Below are positions 44,596 through 53,679 of a stretch of 64,000 bases of DNA, one piece after another (within the stretch, counting starts at the first letter, position 1; each line of letters starts with the position of its first letter). The stretch comes from a bacterium (GTDB lineage Bacteria; Hinthialibacterota; Hinthialibacteria; Hinthialibacterales; Hinthialibacteraceae), in assembly GCA_016125385.1 (NCBI GenBank), contig WGLV01000037.1:1-64000 (forward strand), read 5' to 3'. The position numbers and the translations under genes are program-made. The notes under the pieces were generated by a model that saw nothing but the letters and a program-made list of their open reading frames with translations, ran no database searches and had not been told where the DNA came from.

Positions 44596-46191
44596 ATGCG
44601 AATAAAACCGCTGGGGTTGGTCATAGGGATGATTCTCATGGCGTTTGCGGCGGCGGCCGGCGCGCAGAGCTTCGACGCGCGCGAGTTTGGCGCCACGCCG
44701 GGCAAAGATCACCTCAGCACGGCGGCCATCCAGGCCGCTATCGACGCCTGCGCCGCGGAGGGCGGAGGCGAGGCGCTGATCTCACGGGGAGATTACCTCT
44801 CCGGCGCGCTGGAGCTGAAAAGCGGCGTCACGCTGAATATCGCGGCGGGCGCGACGCTGTGGGCCAGCACCGATCCAGCCGATTACCCCCACGGTTCACG
44901 CGGACGTCTGTTAAACGCACACGGGGCCGAGAACATCGGCGTGACCGGGCGCGGGCGCATTCACGGACAGGGGACGGCCGATTACGGCGCTCGCTGGGGC
45001 GCGCCCGACGCCCCGGCGTTCAGAACGGGCGTACTACTGTTTGAAGATTGCCGCGACGTGGTGGTCAGCGGCGTTCAGATTCTTTACAGCGATTCATGGA
45101 CGTTGCACTTCAAGCGCTGCGAACGCGTCACCGTCGACGGCGTAACCATTCTCAACAACATCCACCGGCTGAATTCAGACGGCATCGACCCGAACTCGTG
45201 CCGCGACGTGCGCATCTCCAACTGCCACATCGTGGCGGGCGACGATTGCATCGTCTTCAAGGCGACCGAGAAAGAACCCTGCGAAAACGTCGTCGTCACC
45301 AACTGTACGCTCGAAACCACCACCACCGCGCTCAAACTGGGCACGGAATCGGTGGGCGGATTCCGTGATATCCATGTATCCAACTGCACGATCAAGAACA
45401 CGCGCACCGGAATCGGCTTTTTCATGAAGGACGGTTCGGCGATAGAGCGCGTTACTTTTTCAGACATCTCGATCGAAACCATGCCCAGCGAAGGCGTGCG
45501 CGACGTGTTCCCGATTTTCATGGATATCGAAAAAAGACACGAAGAGACGCCGGTGGGGGCGATTCGCGACGTAATTTTTCGCGGCATTCAGATCCGAGGC
45601 GGCAGCGGCGTTTTGATTCAGGGCATGCCGCAAAGCCCGATCGAAAACCTGACGCTCGATAACATCACGCTGCGCGCCGACTGGTTCGATGACTACGCCA
45701 ACCGCAAAAAGGCGGTGGGCGGAAGCCGTACCTATCGCGACAATCGCGACACGATTTTCGCCCGCGAGCCCGCGTACATCACCATCGCCCACGCGCGCGG
45801 CGTCACGATCAATAACGCTCGCGTCTACATCAAACCGGACGTATACGAACAGCAGGAACGCTCGGCGCTGTTCGCGCATGAGGTGGAACGATTCTCCATC
45901 CACAACCTGTACGGCGATAGCCCCACATCGACGCAACGGACTTCCGTCGCAACGCTGGAGAACTGCCGTTTCGGCGTACTGAGCGGATGCGTGGCTCCGC
46001 GCGTTAATACGGCGTACCTGCGACTGAAGGGAGAACGCACTTTACGCGTTCTGTTATCGGGGAATGAATTAAGTCAGAGCGACATGCTGATCGATGTCGA
46101 CGATGACGTCTTGCCCGGCGAGTGGAAAGTGTTCGGTAATTTCGAACTGATGTCGCGCAATACGACGGTCATTCCACCCATGCCGGAGTAA
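44596..46191 (+). CDS. Secreted GH28-like right-handed beta-helix protein
   Basis: 531 aa with a signal peptide (cleavage near AGAQSF, about residue 24). The polygalacturonase plan is clear: FDAREFGATPGKD entry, then the acidic signature NSDGIDP and the Asp pair in GDDCIVFK. The usual Gly-His-Gly loop is replaced by KLGTESVGG and the RIK motif by GFFMKDG, so this is an altered GH28 subgroup that may act on a different uronic-acid or deoxysugar linkage. AAGGAAGG precedes the ATG. Last gene of the sugar-oxidation run; exported, so it would act before uptake. Confidence 0.83.
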   Translation: MRIKPLGLVIGMILMAFAAAAGAQSFDAREFGATPGKDHLSTAAIQAAIDACAAEGGGEALISRGDYLSGALELKSGVTLNIAAGATLWASTDPADYPHGSRGRLLNAHGAENIGVTGRGRIHGQGTADYGARWGAPDAPAFRTGVLLFEDCRDVVVSGVQILYSDSWTLHFKRCERVTVDGVTILNNIHRLNSDGIDPNSCRDVRISNCHIVAGDDCIVFKATEKEPCENVVVTNCTLETTTTALKLGTESVGGFRDIHVSNCTIKNTRTGIGFFMKDGSAIERVTFSDISIETMPSEGVRDVFPIFMDIEKRHEETPVGAIRDVIFRGIQIRGGSGVLIQGMPQSPIENLTLDNITLRADWFDDYANRKKAVGGSRTYRDNRDTIFAREPAYITIAHARGVTINNARVYIKPDVYEQQERSALFAHEVERFSIHNLYGDSPTSTQRTSVATLENCRFGVLSGCVAPRVNTAYLRLKGERTLRVLLSGNELSQSDMLIDVDDDVLPGEWKVFGNFELMSRNTTVIPPMPE

Positions 46192-46218
46192 CGCCGCCGT
46201 CCGCTATCATCCGGTTGG

Positions 46219-47649
46219 CTATGGTTTATACCCCGGGTTGAGTTCGGGCATCTGCGCATTGACCGACGCGCGCCATGCGTGCAATTCGGTGCGCAACTCT
46301 TCGGCGAACACGGTGCGGCGTTCGGCCAGATCGTTGGTCTCGCCCAGGTCGTCGTTCAGGTTATACAGCTCGACACGGCCATCTTCAAAATATTCCAACA
46401 GCTTCCATTCCCGCTTGCGAATCGCGCCCACCGGCGACGTGGTGGGGTAGTAATGCGGATAATGCCAGAAAAGCGCCTCGCGCCGCAATCGCGCGGATGG
46501 ATCGCGCAGCAGCGGCGTGATGCTCAGCCCATCGATTTCACGCGGCGGCCCGGAAGAAGGCGCGACGCCCGCGACCTCAAGCAACGTGGGATAAAAATCA
46601 ATCGACGAGACCGGCTCGTGACACACGGCGCCGGCGGGCGTCACGCCTGGCCAGCGTACCATCAGCGGGACGCGCACGCCGCCCTCATACAGCGACCCCT
46701 TCCCGGAGCGCAACGGTGAATTGTCGGTCACTCGCTGGCCCTTGTGCTGGTTGATGAATCCGCCGTTGTCTGAAAACAGCACCACCACGGTGTCATCAGC
46801 CAATCCGCTTGATTCGAGATGAGCGAGCAGACGCCCCACATTTTCATCGAGGCTTTTCACCATCGCGGCGTAACCGGCGTTCTGGTGGTGATCGCCGGGC
46901 TCGATCGCGTGTTGAAATTCATCGACGTAATCCGGCTTACCCTGAATGGGCGTGTGGACGGTATGAAAGGCCAGTTGCAGATAAAATGGCCCGCCTTTCA
47001 TGAAGTCGATACATCGAATCGCTTCGCTGGTGAGGCGATCGGTCAGATATTCTCCCGGTTCGCCGAACTCCAGATGAGGCACATAGCGAAAATCACCATA
47101 GGATTCAGAGCCGCGATAGGGGAAGAAATACGAGTTGGGCGCGCCCCAGTGCGTCGCGCCGATGTCGATGTCGTATCCCTGCGTTTCAGGATAAAAAGCC
47201 GCGTCGCCCAAGTGCCACTTGCCGATATGCGCCGTCTTGTAGCCAGCCGATTTCAACGCCTCGGCGATGGTGATCTCCTCATGCGGCAGATCGGCGACGG
47301 TGACAGGTGGAATCAGCGGCCGGTCGTGAGGCGGGTCTTGCGAGCTTTCGCGCCAGACGGTCATGTGAAGCCGGGCGGGATGGCGTCCGGTGAGGATGGA
47401 GGCGCGAGTGGGCGAACAAACCGGGCTGGCGGCGTATGCATCCGTGAAGCGAAGACACCCCTGAGCGAAACGGTCGATGTTGGGCGTCTTGTGTACGTCG
47501 GCGCCGTAACATCCGAGATCGCTCCAACCGAGATCGTCGACCAGAATGAAGACGAAATTAGGCGGCGGAGCGGCGCGTCCCGCGAGGGGAAGCGCCGCCG
47601 CGCCCATCAGCATTGTTTTGATCGCGTCACGCCGGGTAATCGAGTTCAT
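46219..47649 (-). CDS. Tat-exported formylglycine sulfatase
   Basis: 476-aa type I sulfatase. The leader MNSITRRDAIK carries twin arginine. The maturation motif is Cys78-Ser-Pro-Thr-Arg-Ala, the Cys to be converted to formylglycine by FGE or anSME. Metal and substrate ligands: FILVDDLGWSDLGCYG near the N-terminus, GKWHLG and FSDNGG. GAGG lies 6 nt before the ATG. Placed opposite the GH28-like gene, it should remove sulfate esters from the same polysaccharide. The substrate ester cannot be read from sequence. Confidence 0.92.
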   Translation of the reverse strand: MNSITRRDAIKTMLMGAAALPLAGRAAPPPNFVFILVDDLGWSDLGCYGADVHKTPNIDRFAQGCLRFTDAYAASPVCSPTRASILTGRHPARLHMTVWRESSQDPPHDRPLIPPVTVADLPHEEITIAEALKSAGYKTAHIGKWHLGDAAFYPETQGYDIDIGATHWGAPNSYFFPYRGSESYGDFRYVPHLEFGEPGEYLTDRLTSEAIRCIDFMKGGPFYLQLAFHTVHTPIQGKPDYVDEFQHAIEPGDHHQNAGYAAMVKSLDENVGRLLAHLESSGLADDTVVVLFSDNGGFINQHKGQRVTDNSPLRSGKGSLYEGGVRVPLMVRWPGVTPAGAVCHEPVSSIDFYPTLLEVAGVAPSSGPPREIDGLSITPLLRDPSARLRREALFWHYPHYYPTTSPVGAIRKREWKLLEYFEDGRVELYNLNDDLGETNDLAERRTVFAEELRTELHAWRASVNAQMPELNPGYKP

Positions 47650-47731
47650 GACGTCCTCTTTTTGTACGAGCGGCGCTCTCCACGCCGCCGGGTGAAACTT
47701 ATCTCTCTCGAGAGACGGTTCATCCAGCGTT

Positions 47732-49123
47732 TCATCCGTGCAGTTCGAATCCCTTGCGGTAGTGTTTGGTGACGTAGCGATTCGCTTCTTCTTTGTTTGT
47801 GAAGCGCATCGACGGGCCGTCCCATTCCAGTTTTTCGTATGGATAGCGGAGCGAGATATTGCCCATCTGGACGAACTCGGTCAGCGGGCCCGCGTGTTCG
47901 AAATTGGAGCTCGCGACGGAACCGGTCTTGCAGGAAAGGATCCAGTTGATCTTGTGCATCTGGTCGGCGTCTTCGCCTTCGCCCGCGGGAATGCTCGGCT
48001 CGCGCGGGATAATCGGATCGGGATGTTTGTAATCGTCGACCACGTCGCCATCAATGACCAGCACGTTTTTGTGTAACGCGCCGTTCATGATAATCAGCCC
48101 CTTCGTACCCACGAACATCGTACCGGAACCGACATCGAGCAACTTGCGATCGGTACGGACGCCGGGAGGCAGTTTGGGTTTGAGTTTTCCGTCGTACCAG
48201 TAGAGATCGAGCGGCGGAAAGCCGGGGCGCGCGGGGAACTCGTAATGAATGATCGACTCAGTGGGATAGGTCTGATCGTTGACGTCTTTCTGGTGAGTGC
48301 ATTCAACGCTGACCGGATATTCAAGGCAAAGCGCCTTTACCACCGGGCTGAGAGCGTGGCAGGCGATATCGCCCAGCGCGCCGCTGCCGAAGTCCCACCA
48401 GCCGCGCCAGACGAAGGGGCAATAGCCGCCGTTATAAGGGCGAACCGGGGCGGAGCCGAGCCAGAGATCCCAATTGAGTTCATCGGGAACGGGCTGTTCG
48501 GGCAATGGACCGGGGATTCCCTGCGGCCACCATCCGGTGGGGCGGTCGGTCCAGGTGTGGGTTTCGACCACATCGCCGATCAGGCCAGCCCAGACCATCT
48601 CAGACACTTCGCGAAACATGGAGGTCGAGGCGCCCTGGTTGCCCATCTGGGTGGCAACGCCGTACTTGCGCGCGGCGAGGCGCAGGGCGCGCGCTTCATA
48701 CACGGTGTGAGTCAGCGGTTTCTGCACGTAGACGTGTTTGCCGCGCTCGATGCAGCGCATGGCGACGATGGCGTGCATGTGATCGGGCGTCGAGACCGTC
48801 ACCGCGTCGATCTCGGGACATTCGTCCAGCATGACGCGGAAGTCTTTATATTTTTTCGCGTCCGGAAAACGTTCGAAACAACCTTTCGACTGACGCCAGT
48901 CGACGTCGCACAGCGCGACGATGTTTTCGCCGCCGCACTGGATCACGTCGCTGTGACCTTTTCCCCCCACTCCGACGCCCGCGATGTTCAGTTTTTCGTT
49001 GGGCGATTTATACCCGCTTCTAGCCAGCGTCGTTTTTCGAACCGACGCGGCGCACCCCGCCGCGGCCAGCCCCGCCGCCGAACTCATCAGAAACCGCCGC
49101 CGCGTTATCGTATTTCGTTTCAT
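47732..49123 (-). CDS. Tat-exported Gfo/Idh/MocA oxidoreductase
   Basis: 463 aa. The leader MKRNTITRRRFLMSSAAGLAAAGCA carries a Tat motif (TRRRFLM), and the leader ends with AAGC, a possible lipobox. The NAD(P) Rossmann fold (GVGVGGKGHSDV, CDVDW) is followed by the family's EKP-equivalent VQKPLTH and a His-containing WWDFGSGALGDIACH. This exported subfamily is abundant in planctomycetes and relatives; some members cleave glycosides or sulfated sugars with bound NAD. Here it is next to a sulfatase. The start at 49123 follows GGGGGA; the longer frame to 49189 lacks a ribosome site. Confidence 0.88.
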   Translation of the reverse strand: MKRNTITRRRFLMSSAAGLAAAGCAASVRKTTLARSGYKSPNEKLNIAGVGVGGKGHSDVIQCGGENIVALCDVDWRQSKGCFERFPDAKKYKDFRVMLDECPEIDAVTVSTPDHMHAIVAMRCIERGKHVYVQKPLTHTVYEARALRLAARKYGVATQMGNQGASTSMFREVSEMVWAGLIGDVVETHTWTDRPTGWWPQGIPGPLPEQPVPDELNWDLWLGSAPVRPYNGGYCPFVWRGWWDFGSGALGDIACHALSPVVKALCLEYPVSVECTHQKDVNDQTYPTESIIHYEFPARPGFPPLDLYWYDGKLKPKLPPGVRTDRKLLDVGSGTMFVGTKGLIIMNGALHKNVLVIDGDVVDDYKHPDPIIPREPSIPAGEGEDADQMHKINWILSCKTGSVASSNFEHAGPLTEFVQMGNISLRYPYEKLEWDGPSMRFTNKEEANRYVTKHYRKGFELHG

Positions 49124-49323
49124 GCCGTCCCCCTGCGATGCGTGATGCGGCGTGCGAAGCCTCGTACGCCAAACAAGGCTACCATACATTTTGTGTGGGG
49201 CGCAATAAACGCAATTCCTGTATAGACAAAAAATGAGCGTATTTTACGCGACGTAGACCCGGGGATGCGATTTTTCGATAATGGATCGCGTATCATTCGA
49301 TCTACCCCATCGGCGGGAGCGCT

Positions 49324-50676
49324 ATGTTCAGAATCGTTATTTTCTTTCTACTCATCGTAACGACTTTATGCCGCATGGATGCGACGGCCGGCGTGTTGGA
49401 TGATGCGGCGAACAACATTGAGCGAATCAGAAAGGGCGATGTGGAGATCACATTGAAGGCCTCGGATGGTTCGCCGCTAAGAGACGTAACAGCAACGATC
49501 GAACAGACTTCGCACGCCTTCGCGTTTGGAAATTACATCCGCCTGCGTCATTACAATGACGAACAATACCTCAATCGCTTCAAGGAGCTGTTCAACTACG
49601 CCGAGCTGCTTGAATTCAACTGGGGGCAATATGAACCCGACGAGGGCGAACCATTGTTTGAACCTCGAATGGATTTCATAAAGAACTGGTGTTACCCCAA
49701 CGGGTTGCGGCGCTTTTACGGCCACATGCTGGTCTGGACGCATCAATACGGCGAGTATCCACGCAGCGGCATGCCGATGTGGCTGTTTCAATACAGCGCC
49801 GAAATACAACATCAACTGCTGATGCAACGCATCGCCCGCGAGGTGAACGCATACAAGGACATCGACATCACATGGGACGTGGTCAACGAGGCGATTCACT
49901 GCCGGGTATGGGGCGATTGGGATAAAGACAGTTACATCCAGAACAAAGAGCCTGAACCAATGGATCGTATCGTCCGCTATGTCAGCGGCGCGCTGAACCA
50001 GGCGCATCAGGCGAACCCCGCCGCGAGACTGATGATCAACGATTACAGCGTGATTCCAGAGGGGCGGTTTCAGGCGCGCTATCAGCAACTGATCGAGAAA
50101 TTGCGTGACGCGGATGTTCCGCTTGATGCGATCGGCATTCAGGCGCATGAGCCATACAAAGGGAAATACTGGTATTCACCCGAAGAACTATGGAACGCGT
50201 TCGAGCTGTTCGGGACGCGTACAGGACTGCCGATTCTCATTACGGAATACGTGAATGTATCCGACCCCGGCGAAGCCATTCGCGGTTCCTATAAACTGGG
50301 GAACTGGAGCCCTGAGGCGCAGGCGGACGCCATTGAAGAATTTTACCGGGCCGCGTTCGGTCACCCCTCGGTCGAAGGGATCGTCTATTTCGGCATGAGC
50401 GACGCCGACGTGGTCATGCCGAAATGCGGCCTGTTCGATGAACAGTTCAATCCCAAACCCGCATGGAACCGGCTCAAGCATCTGATTCAGGATGAATGGA
50501 CCACGCGATTGAAACAGCAAACCAACGGCGATGGAACGATCGGTTTTCGAGGATTTTATGGAACGTACACGATGACCGTACGGGTCAATGGAAAAACGAT
50601 ACAAAAATCGTTCGAGGTTAAACCTCGCGGTGAGAACCGTTTTTCGTTTATCATACCGGAGCCGCAGGGGGAATAA
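49324..50676 (+). CDS. GH10 family endo-xylanase-like protein
   Basis: 450 aa with a signal peptide. A carbohydrate-binding-like start (residues about 35-75) is followed by the GH10 barrel: HMLVWTHQ, the acid/base Glu189 in WDVVNEA, the IGIQAHE strand and the nucleophile Glu308 in ILITEYV. It ends with a short beta domain (about 400-450). It should cut beta-1,4-xylan or a related glycan outside or in the periplasm. GGGAG lies 5 nt before the ATG. Followed 35 bp later by a GH16 gene. Confidence 0.88.
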   Translation: MFRIVIFFLLIVTTLCRMDATAGVLDDAANNIERIRKGDVEITLKASDGSPLRDVTATIEQTSHAFAFGNYIRLRHYNDEQYLNRFKELFNYAELLEFNWGQYEPDEGEPLFEPRMDFIKNWCYPNGLRRFYGHMLVWTHQYGEYPRSGMPMWLFQYSAEIQHQLLMQRIAREVNAYKDIDITWDVVNEAIHCRVWGDWDKDSYIQNKEPEPMDRIVRYVSGALNQAHQANPAARLMINDYSVIPEGRFQARYQQLIEKLRDADVPLDAIGIQAHEPYKGKYWYSPEELWNAFELFGTRTGLPILITEYVNVSDPGEAIRGSYKLGNWSPEAQADAIEEFYRAAFGHPSVEGIVYFGMSDADVVMPKCGLFDEQFNPKPAWNRLKHLIQDEWTTRLKQQTNGDGTIGFRGFYGTYTMTVRVNGKTIQKSFEVKPRGENRFSFIIPEPQGE

Positions 50677-50711
50677 CAAAAAAACCAGAGCATCGAAAAG
50701 GAGAATTCATC

Positions 50712-51542
50712 ATGAAAGCGCTATCAGCCTGTTTACTCGCCTGTCTGATCTCGCTCGGCTACGGCTGCGCCACGGCGCAACATACCGCCTCCGCCAACGG
50801 ATGGAAACTGACCTGGTCGGAGGAATTTAACAAAGCAGGAGCCCCCGACCCCGCGACGTGGAGTTATGAAAAGGGATTTGTGCGCAATAAAGAAGCGCAA
50901 TATTACACCGTGGACCGGCGTGAAAACGCGCGCGTCGAAGGCGGCTCGCTCATTATTACTTCGCGCAAAGAAGAATACGAAAACGGTCATTACACTTCGG
51001 CAAGCCTGCACACGAACGGAAAGAAGCACTTTCAACATGGCCGGCTTGAAATCCGCGCCCAGATTCCAACCGGACGCGGCATGTGGCCGGCGATCTGGCT
51101 GTTGGGGACGAACATCCGCCAGGTTGGCTGGCCCCGGTGCGGCGAGGTCGACATCATGGAAAACGTGGGTTACGAGCCATCCGTAATTCACGCCAACGTC
51201 CACACCGCAAAATACAACCACACCAAGGGTAACGGAAAAGGCGACAAGATCACGCTCGACAAACCGTGGGAGGGATTTCACGTCTACGCGGTGGAATGGG
51301 ACGAACAGCGCATGGACTTTTTCGTCGACGACGCCCATTACTTCACGTATGAAAACGAGGGGGCGGGCGAAACCAGCTGGCCGTTCGACGGCGAGTTTTA
51401 CCTGATTCTAAATTCGGCGATCGGCGGCGCATGGGGCGGCCAGAAGGGGATCGACGACTCAATCTTTCCTCAGGAATTCAAAATCGATTATGTGCGCTAT
51501 TACCAACGTGAATCGAGCGTAAACGACGCTACGATGCGTTAG
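50712..51542 (+). CDS. GH16 lipoprotein (laminarinase/beta-glucanase type)
   Basis: 276-aa secreted glycosidase. A lipoprotein signal with Leu-Gly-Tyr-Gly-Cys (Cys18) anchors it to a membrane. The GH16 jelly roll carries its catalytic signature GEVDIMENVG: nucleophile Glu145, Asp147 and acid/base Glu150. WSEEFN near the start and an aromatic WPAIWLLG strand are typical of laminarinases, but agarase-like or porphyranase-like specificity cannot be excluded. AAGGAG precedes the ATG. Probably co-transcribed with the GH10 gene. Confidence 0.92.
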   Translation: MKALSACLLACLISLGYGCATAQHTASANGWKLTWSEEFNKAGAPDPATWSYEKGFVRNKEAQYYTVDRRENARVEGGSLIITSRKEEYENGHYTSASLHTNGKKHFQHGRLEIRAQIPTGRGMWPAIWLLGTNIRQVGWPRCGEVDIMENVGYEPSVIHANVHTAKYNHTKGNGKGDKITLDKPWEGFHVYAVEWDEQRMDFFVDDAHYFTYENEGAGETSWPFDGEFYLILNSAIGGAWGGQKGIDDSIFPQEFKIDYVRYYQRESSVNDATMR

Positions 51543-51567
51543 CGCAGCCATCCTTCATTGAGAACAC

Positions 51568-51604
51568 GAAACGGGCGCCCTCTGAGAGAGCGCCCGTTTT
51601 TTTG
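51568..51604. terminator. Rho-independent terminator
   Basis: AAACGGGCG pairs with CGCCCGTTT around an inner CTCT/AGAG stem, followed by a run of T. It closes the GH10-GH16 unit and faces the convergent YfdX-like gene. Confidence 0.85.
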
Positions 51605-51630
51605 AAAAACGTAAGAAAAGTTAGAGCAAA

Positions 51631-52563
51631 TCAGGAATGCTTTGTGCGCATGAATGACGTCAGATTGTTCCAAATCGAAGTAAAGTGCGACGTGAACGAC
51701 GGGCGCCGCGCCTGATCGTGAACCACATCGGCGAGATCAACGATATTCTGGCGCATGCGCTCCATCAACACGCGGTCTTCCGTCTTGATATTTTTGATCG
51801 TATCGCTGAGCAGGTCTGACGCCTGGCGCAAAGCTTTTTCCGCCGCGATGTAGTTTCCATTGTTGAATTGCCGCTCTGAAATCGCGAGTTGTCTCACCAC
51901 GCCTGAAATCGGCAGTTCATACTGAACGGTTTCAAACATCACCGAGCGGTTAAAGAGATCGTTCAGCACGGCATCGGCGCCGATGAGATCATTATTCTGA
52001 AGCAGACGCTGCGCCGCGTTCAGGTCGTCTCCAGCGGTCTGGACGTTCAGATTTTCCGTGGAGTAGTCAACGCCCGCTTTCAGCAGTTGCGGCGTCTCGA
52101 TGTTCTGAGCGCGCATCACCGGGGCGAGAATGTCATAGCGGATGCTTTCGTTATAAATAGGAACCAGAAACGGATTGTACTGGTCGCGGTCATGATAGAC
52201 AGCATCACCCGCCTTGATCTGCGTTTCAACCACCACCGGCGGCAGGACGTTATTGATGATATGAACCAGCGTCAGCCCCTGGTTTACGTGAACCAGCGCG
52301 TCATCCTTGTTTTTCTGAGCAATGGCGATGCGAGCCTGATCGACGTGTTTAAGTATCAGGCCGGCTGAATACGACAATGAACGCCACTCATCCCCCGTGA
52401 TTTCACTGGTAGCCGATTTGACGGTGACGGACGACATGATTTTCGACGGAGCCGAATCGTCGGCGCTGGCGGAGCGAGCGGCGGTCAATGCGAATCCACT
52501 CACCATGAGGGCGATCAATAATGGAATCGTATACGATCTGGTTTTTCGTTGAATTTTCATCAT
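51631..52563 (-). CDS. Periplasmic YfdX-like helical protein
   Basis: 310 aa with a signal peptide (cleavage near ASADD). The mature protein is all-helical with two repeated blocks (SAGLILKHVDQARIAIAQKN, then ISERQFNNGNYIAAEKALRQ) in the style of YfdX-family proteins, periplasmic factors connected to acid and envelope stress. The match is by pattern and is not certain. The ATG pair at 52563/52560 follows AAGGAAG with normal spacing, so the longer frame to 52617 is rejected. It is preceded by a short ORF and two hairpins that may regulate it. Confidence 0.45.
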   Translation of the reverse strand: MMKIQRKTRSYTIPLLIALMVSGFALTAARSASADDSAPSKIMSSVTVKSATSEITGDEWRSLSYSAGLILKHVDQARIAIAQKNKDDALVHVNQGLTLVHIINNVLPPVVVETQIKAGDAVYHDRDQYNPFLVPIYNESIRYDILAPVMRAQNIETPQLLKAGVDYSTENLNVQTAGDDLNAAQRLLQNNDLIGADAVLNDLFNRSVMFETVQYELPISGVVRQLAISERQFNNGNYIAAEKALRQASDLLSDTIKNIKTEDRVLMERMRQNIVDLADVVHDQARRPSFTSHFTSIWNNLTSFMRTKHS

Positions 52564-52581
52564 GAAACTTCCTTTCCAATC

Positions 52582-52621
52582 GAGGCGCAAACGCCTCCTC
52601 ATCGCGCGTGAGATCACGCGC
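52582..52621 (-). promoter_or_regulatory. Two tandem hairpins in the yfdX-like leader
   Basis: On the minus strand GCGCGTGA/TCACGCGC (52604-52621) is a stem with a 2-nt loop, unusually tight. GAGGCG/CGCCTC (52582-52597) is a second stem over TTTG. They lie between the small leader ORF and the ribosome site of the yfdX-like gene. Confidence 0.5.
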
Positions 52622-52667
52622 TTGTACGAACACGAAACGGATTCAGGAATTTATTGAGTGTGTAGAA

Positions 52668-52739
52668 TCAGAGTTGACTGGGGGGAGGGATGTCGATCAG
52701 AGCGTCAAATTTCACCGAACGTTCATAAGCGGGAAACAT
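52668..52739 (-). CDS. Putative 23-aa leader peptide ORF
   Basis: A 24-codon frame including the stop. The ATG at 52739 is 9 nt after a perfect AAGGAGGT (52749-52756), the best ribosome site in the area. The peptide begins MFPAYER and ends IDIPPPSQL, with three consecutive prolines (codons 18-20) three codons before the last sense codon, a ribosome-stalling motif without EF-P. It stands 104 nt upstream of the yfdX-like start, with two hairpins between. It may be a regulatory leader or a small protein; expression is not proven. Confidence 0.4.
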   Translation of the reverse strand: MFPAYERSVKFDALIDIPPPSQL

Positions 52740-52872
52740 TCGATCCGTACCTCCTTTTAGAACAAGATTCACAACATCTTCCTTCTAGTTATGGTAACGG
52801 ACGTCTAGCGAATCCATAAACGTAAATTTATTTTGACGGCGGTCTTATTACATCTTTTTACATACGCTTGAT

Positions 52873-53679
52873 TCAGCCGGGGAGAAAAATCTCAACCGTA
52901 CCGTTCACCCGCCGGAGCGGATACGCAATCAGATCGCGCCGCACCGGCCCCGACTCACGCCGCCCCGATGCGATCTCGAAACAGGCGCCATGCCAGGGAC
53001 ACGTAACCGCTCCCTCATTCACGGCGCCCAGCGCAAGCGGCCCGCCCGCGTGAGGACATCGCGCCTCCAGAGCAAAGAGTTTTTCACCAAAGCTGAACAC
53101 AACGATTTCGGTTTCTGAAACGACGTGGACTGAAGCCGGAGATGACCGCAAACTGTCTTCTTCAGCGAGAACCACCCACCGCCCCGATTCATCCGCGAGA
53201 GGAGCAGGCGTTTCGGCTGGAGGCGCAGAGCCGGGCACGCCGGGCCAGCCTTGATAACAGACCTCAACCCGCAGGTCTTCCTCCCAGATCCGTTCAACGG
53301 ACCGCATGACGCTCGGGCGGATCCAGTCACGCAGCCACGGCCAGTCAGGCAATCCCGGGAGAAAATAGGTTTCATCGACGAGCGTTCCCTCGGAATGGTG
53401 CGAAAGCCGAGTGTACACACGGACGCCCTTGTGCTGGCCCGCGATGAATTCAAACTCGATTTCACCCGGTGGATAAAACGTCTGGCGAACCCGGCTGCGC
53501 CGCCGCCAGAAACGCCCTGGCCATATCTGATCGTACACAATGACGTCACCGTTGTTTTCGACCAGCCGGTATTCGCCCAGCGAATCAGGGTGAACGTACG
53601 CGATGTGCTCATAGTCAAAATATTGAGACAACACCACGTCGAAGGGATAGGGAATGATCTTTTCGTACTGTATTTTCAT
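52873..53679 (-). CDS. SRPBCC-Rieske fusion protein
   Basis: 268 aa. Residues about 1-145 form an SRPBCC-type hydrophobic ligand domain (MKIQYEKIIPYPFDVV start, typical of polyketide-cyclase/START-like folds). After a Pro-rich linker (about 150-165) comes a Rieske [2Fe-2S] domain with Cys208-x-His210 and Cys227-x2-His230 (CPHAGG, CPWHGACF). This is the reverse of the Rieske-first order of ring-hydroxylating oxygenases, and no non-heme iron catalytic domain is present. Possibly a ferredoxin fused to a ligand-binding module. AAAGG lies upstream of the ATG. Confidence 0.85.
   Translation of the reverse strand: MKIQYEKIIPYPFDVVLSQYFDYEHIAYVHPDSLGEYRLVENNGDVIVYDQIWPGRFWRRRSRVRQTFYPPGEIEFEFIAGQHKGVRVYTRLSHHSEGTLVDETYFLPGLPDWPWLRDWIRPSVMRSVERIWEEDLRVEVCYQGWPGVPGSAPPAETPAPLADESGRWVVLAEEDSLRSSPASVHVVSETEIVVFSFGEKLFALEARCPHAGGPLALGAVNEGAVTCPWHGACFEIASGRRESGPVRRDLIAYPLRRVNGTVEIFLPG

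Noticed and set aside
46819-47772. 317-codon plus-strand frame opposite the sulfatase
   Set aside because: The minus-strand sulfatase motifs are complete; the opposite frame is Arg-rich with no recognisable features.
48245-49225. 326-codon plus-strand frame opposite the Gfo/Idh/MocA gene
   Set aside because: Shadow of a clear oxidoreductase gene with Tat leader and ribosome site on the other strand.
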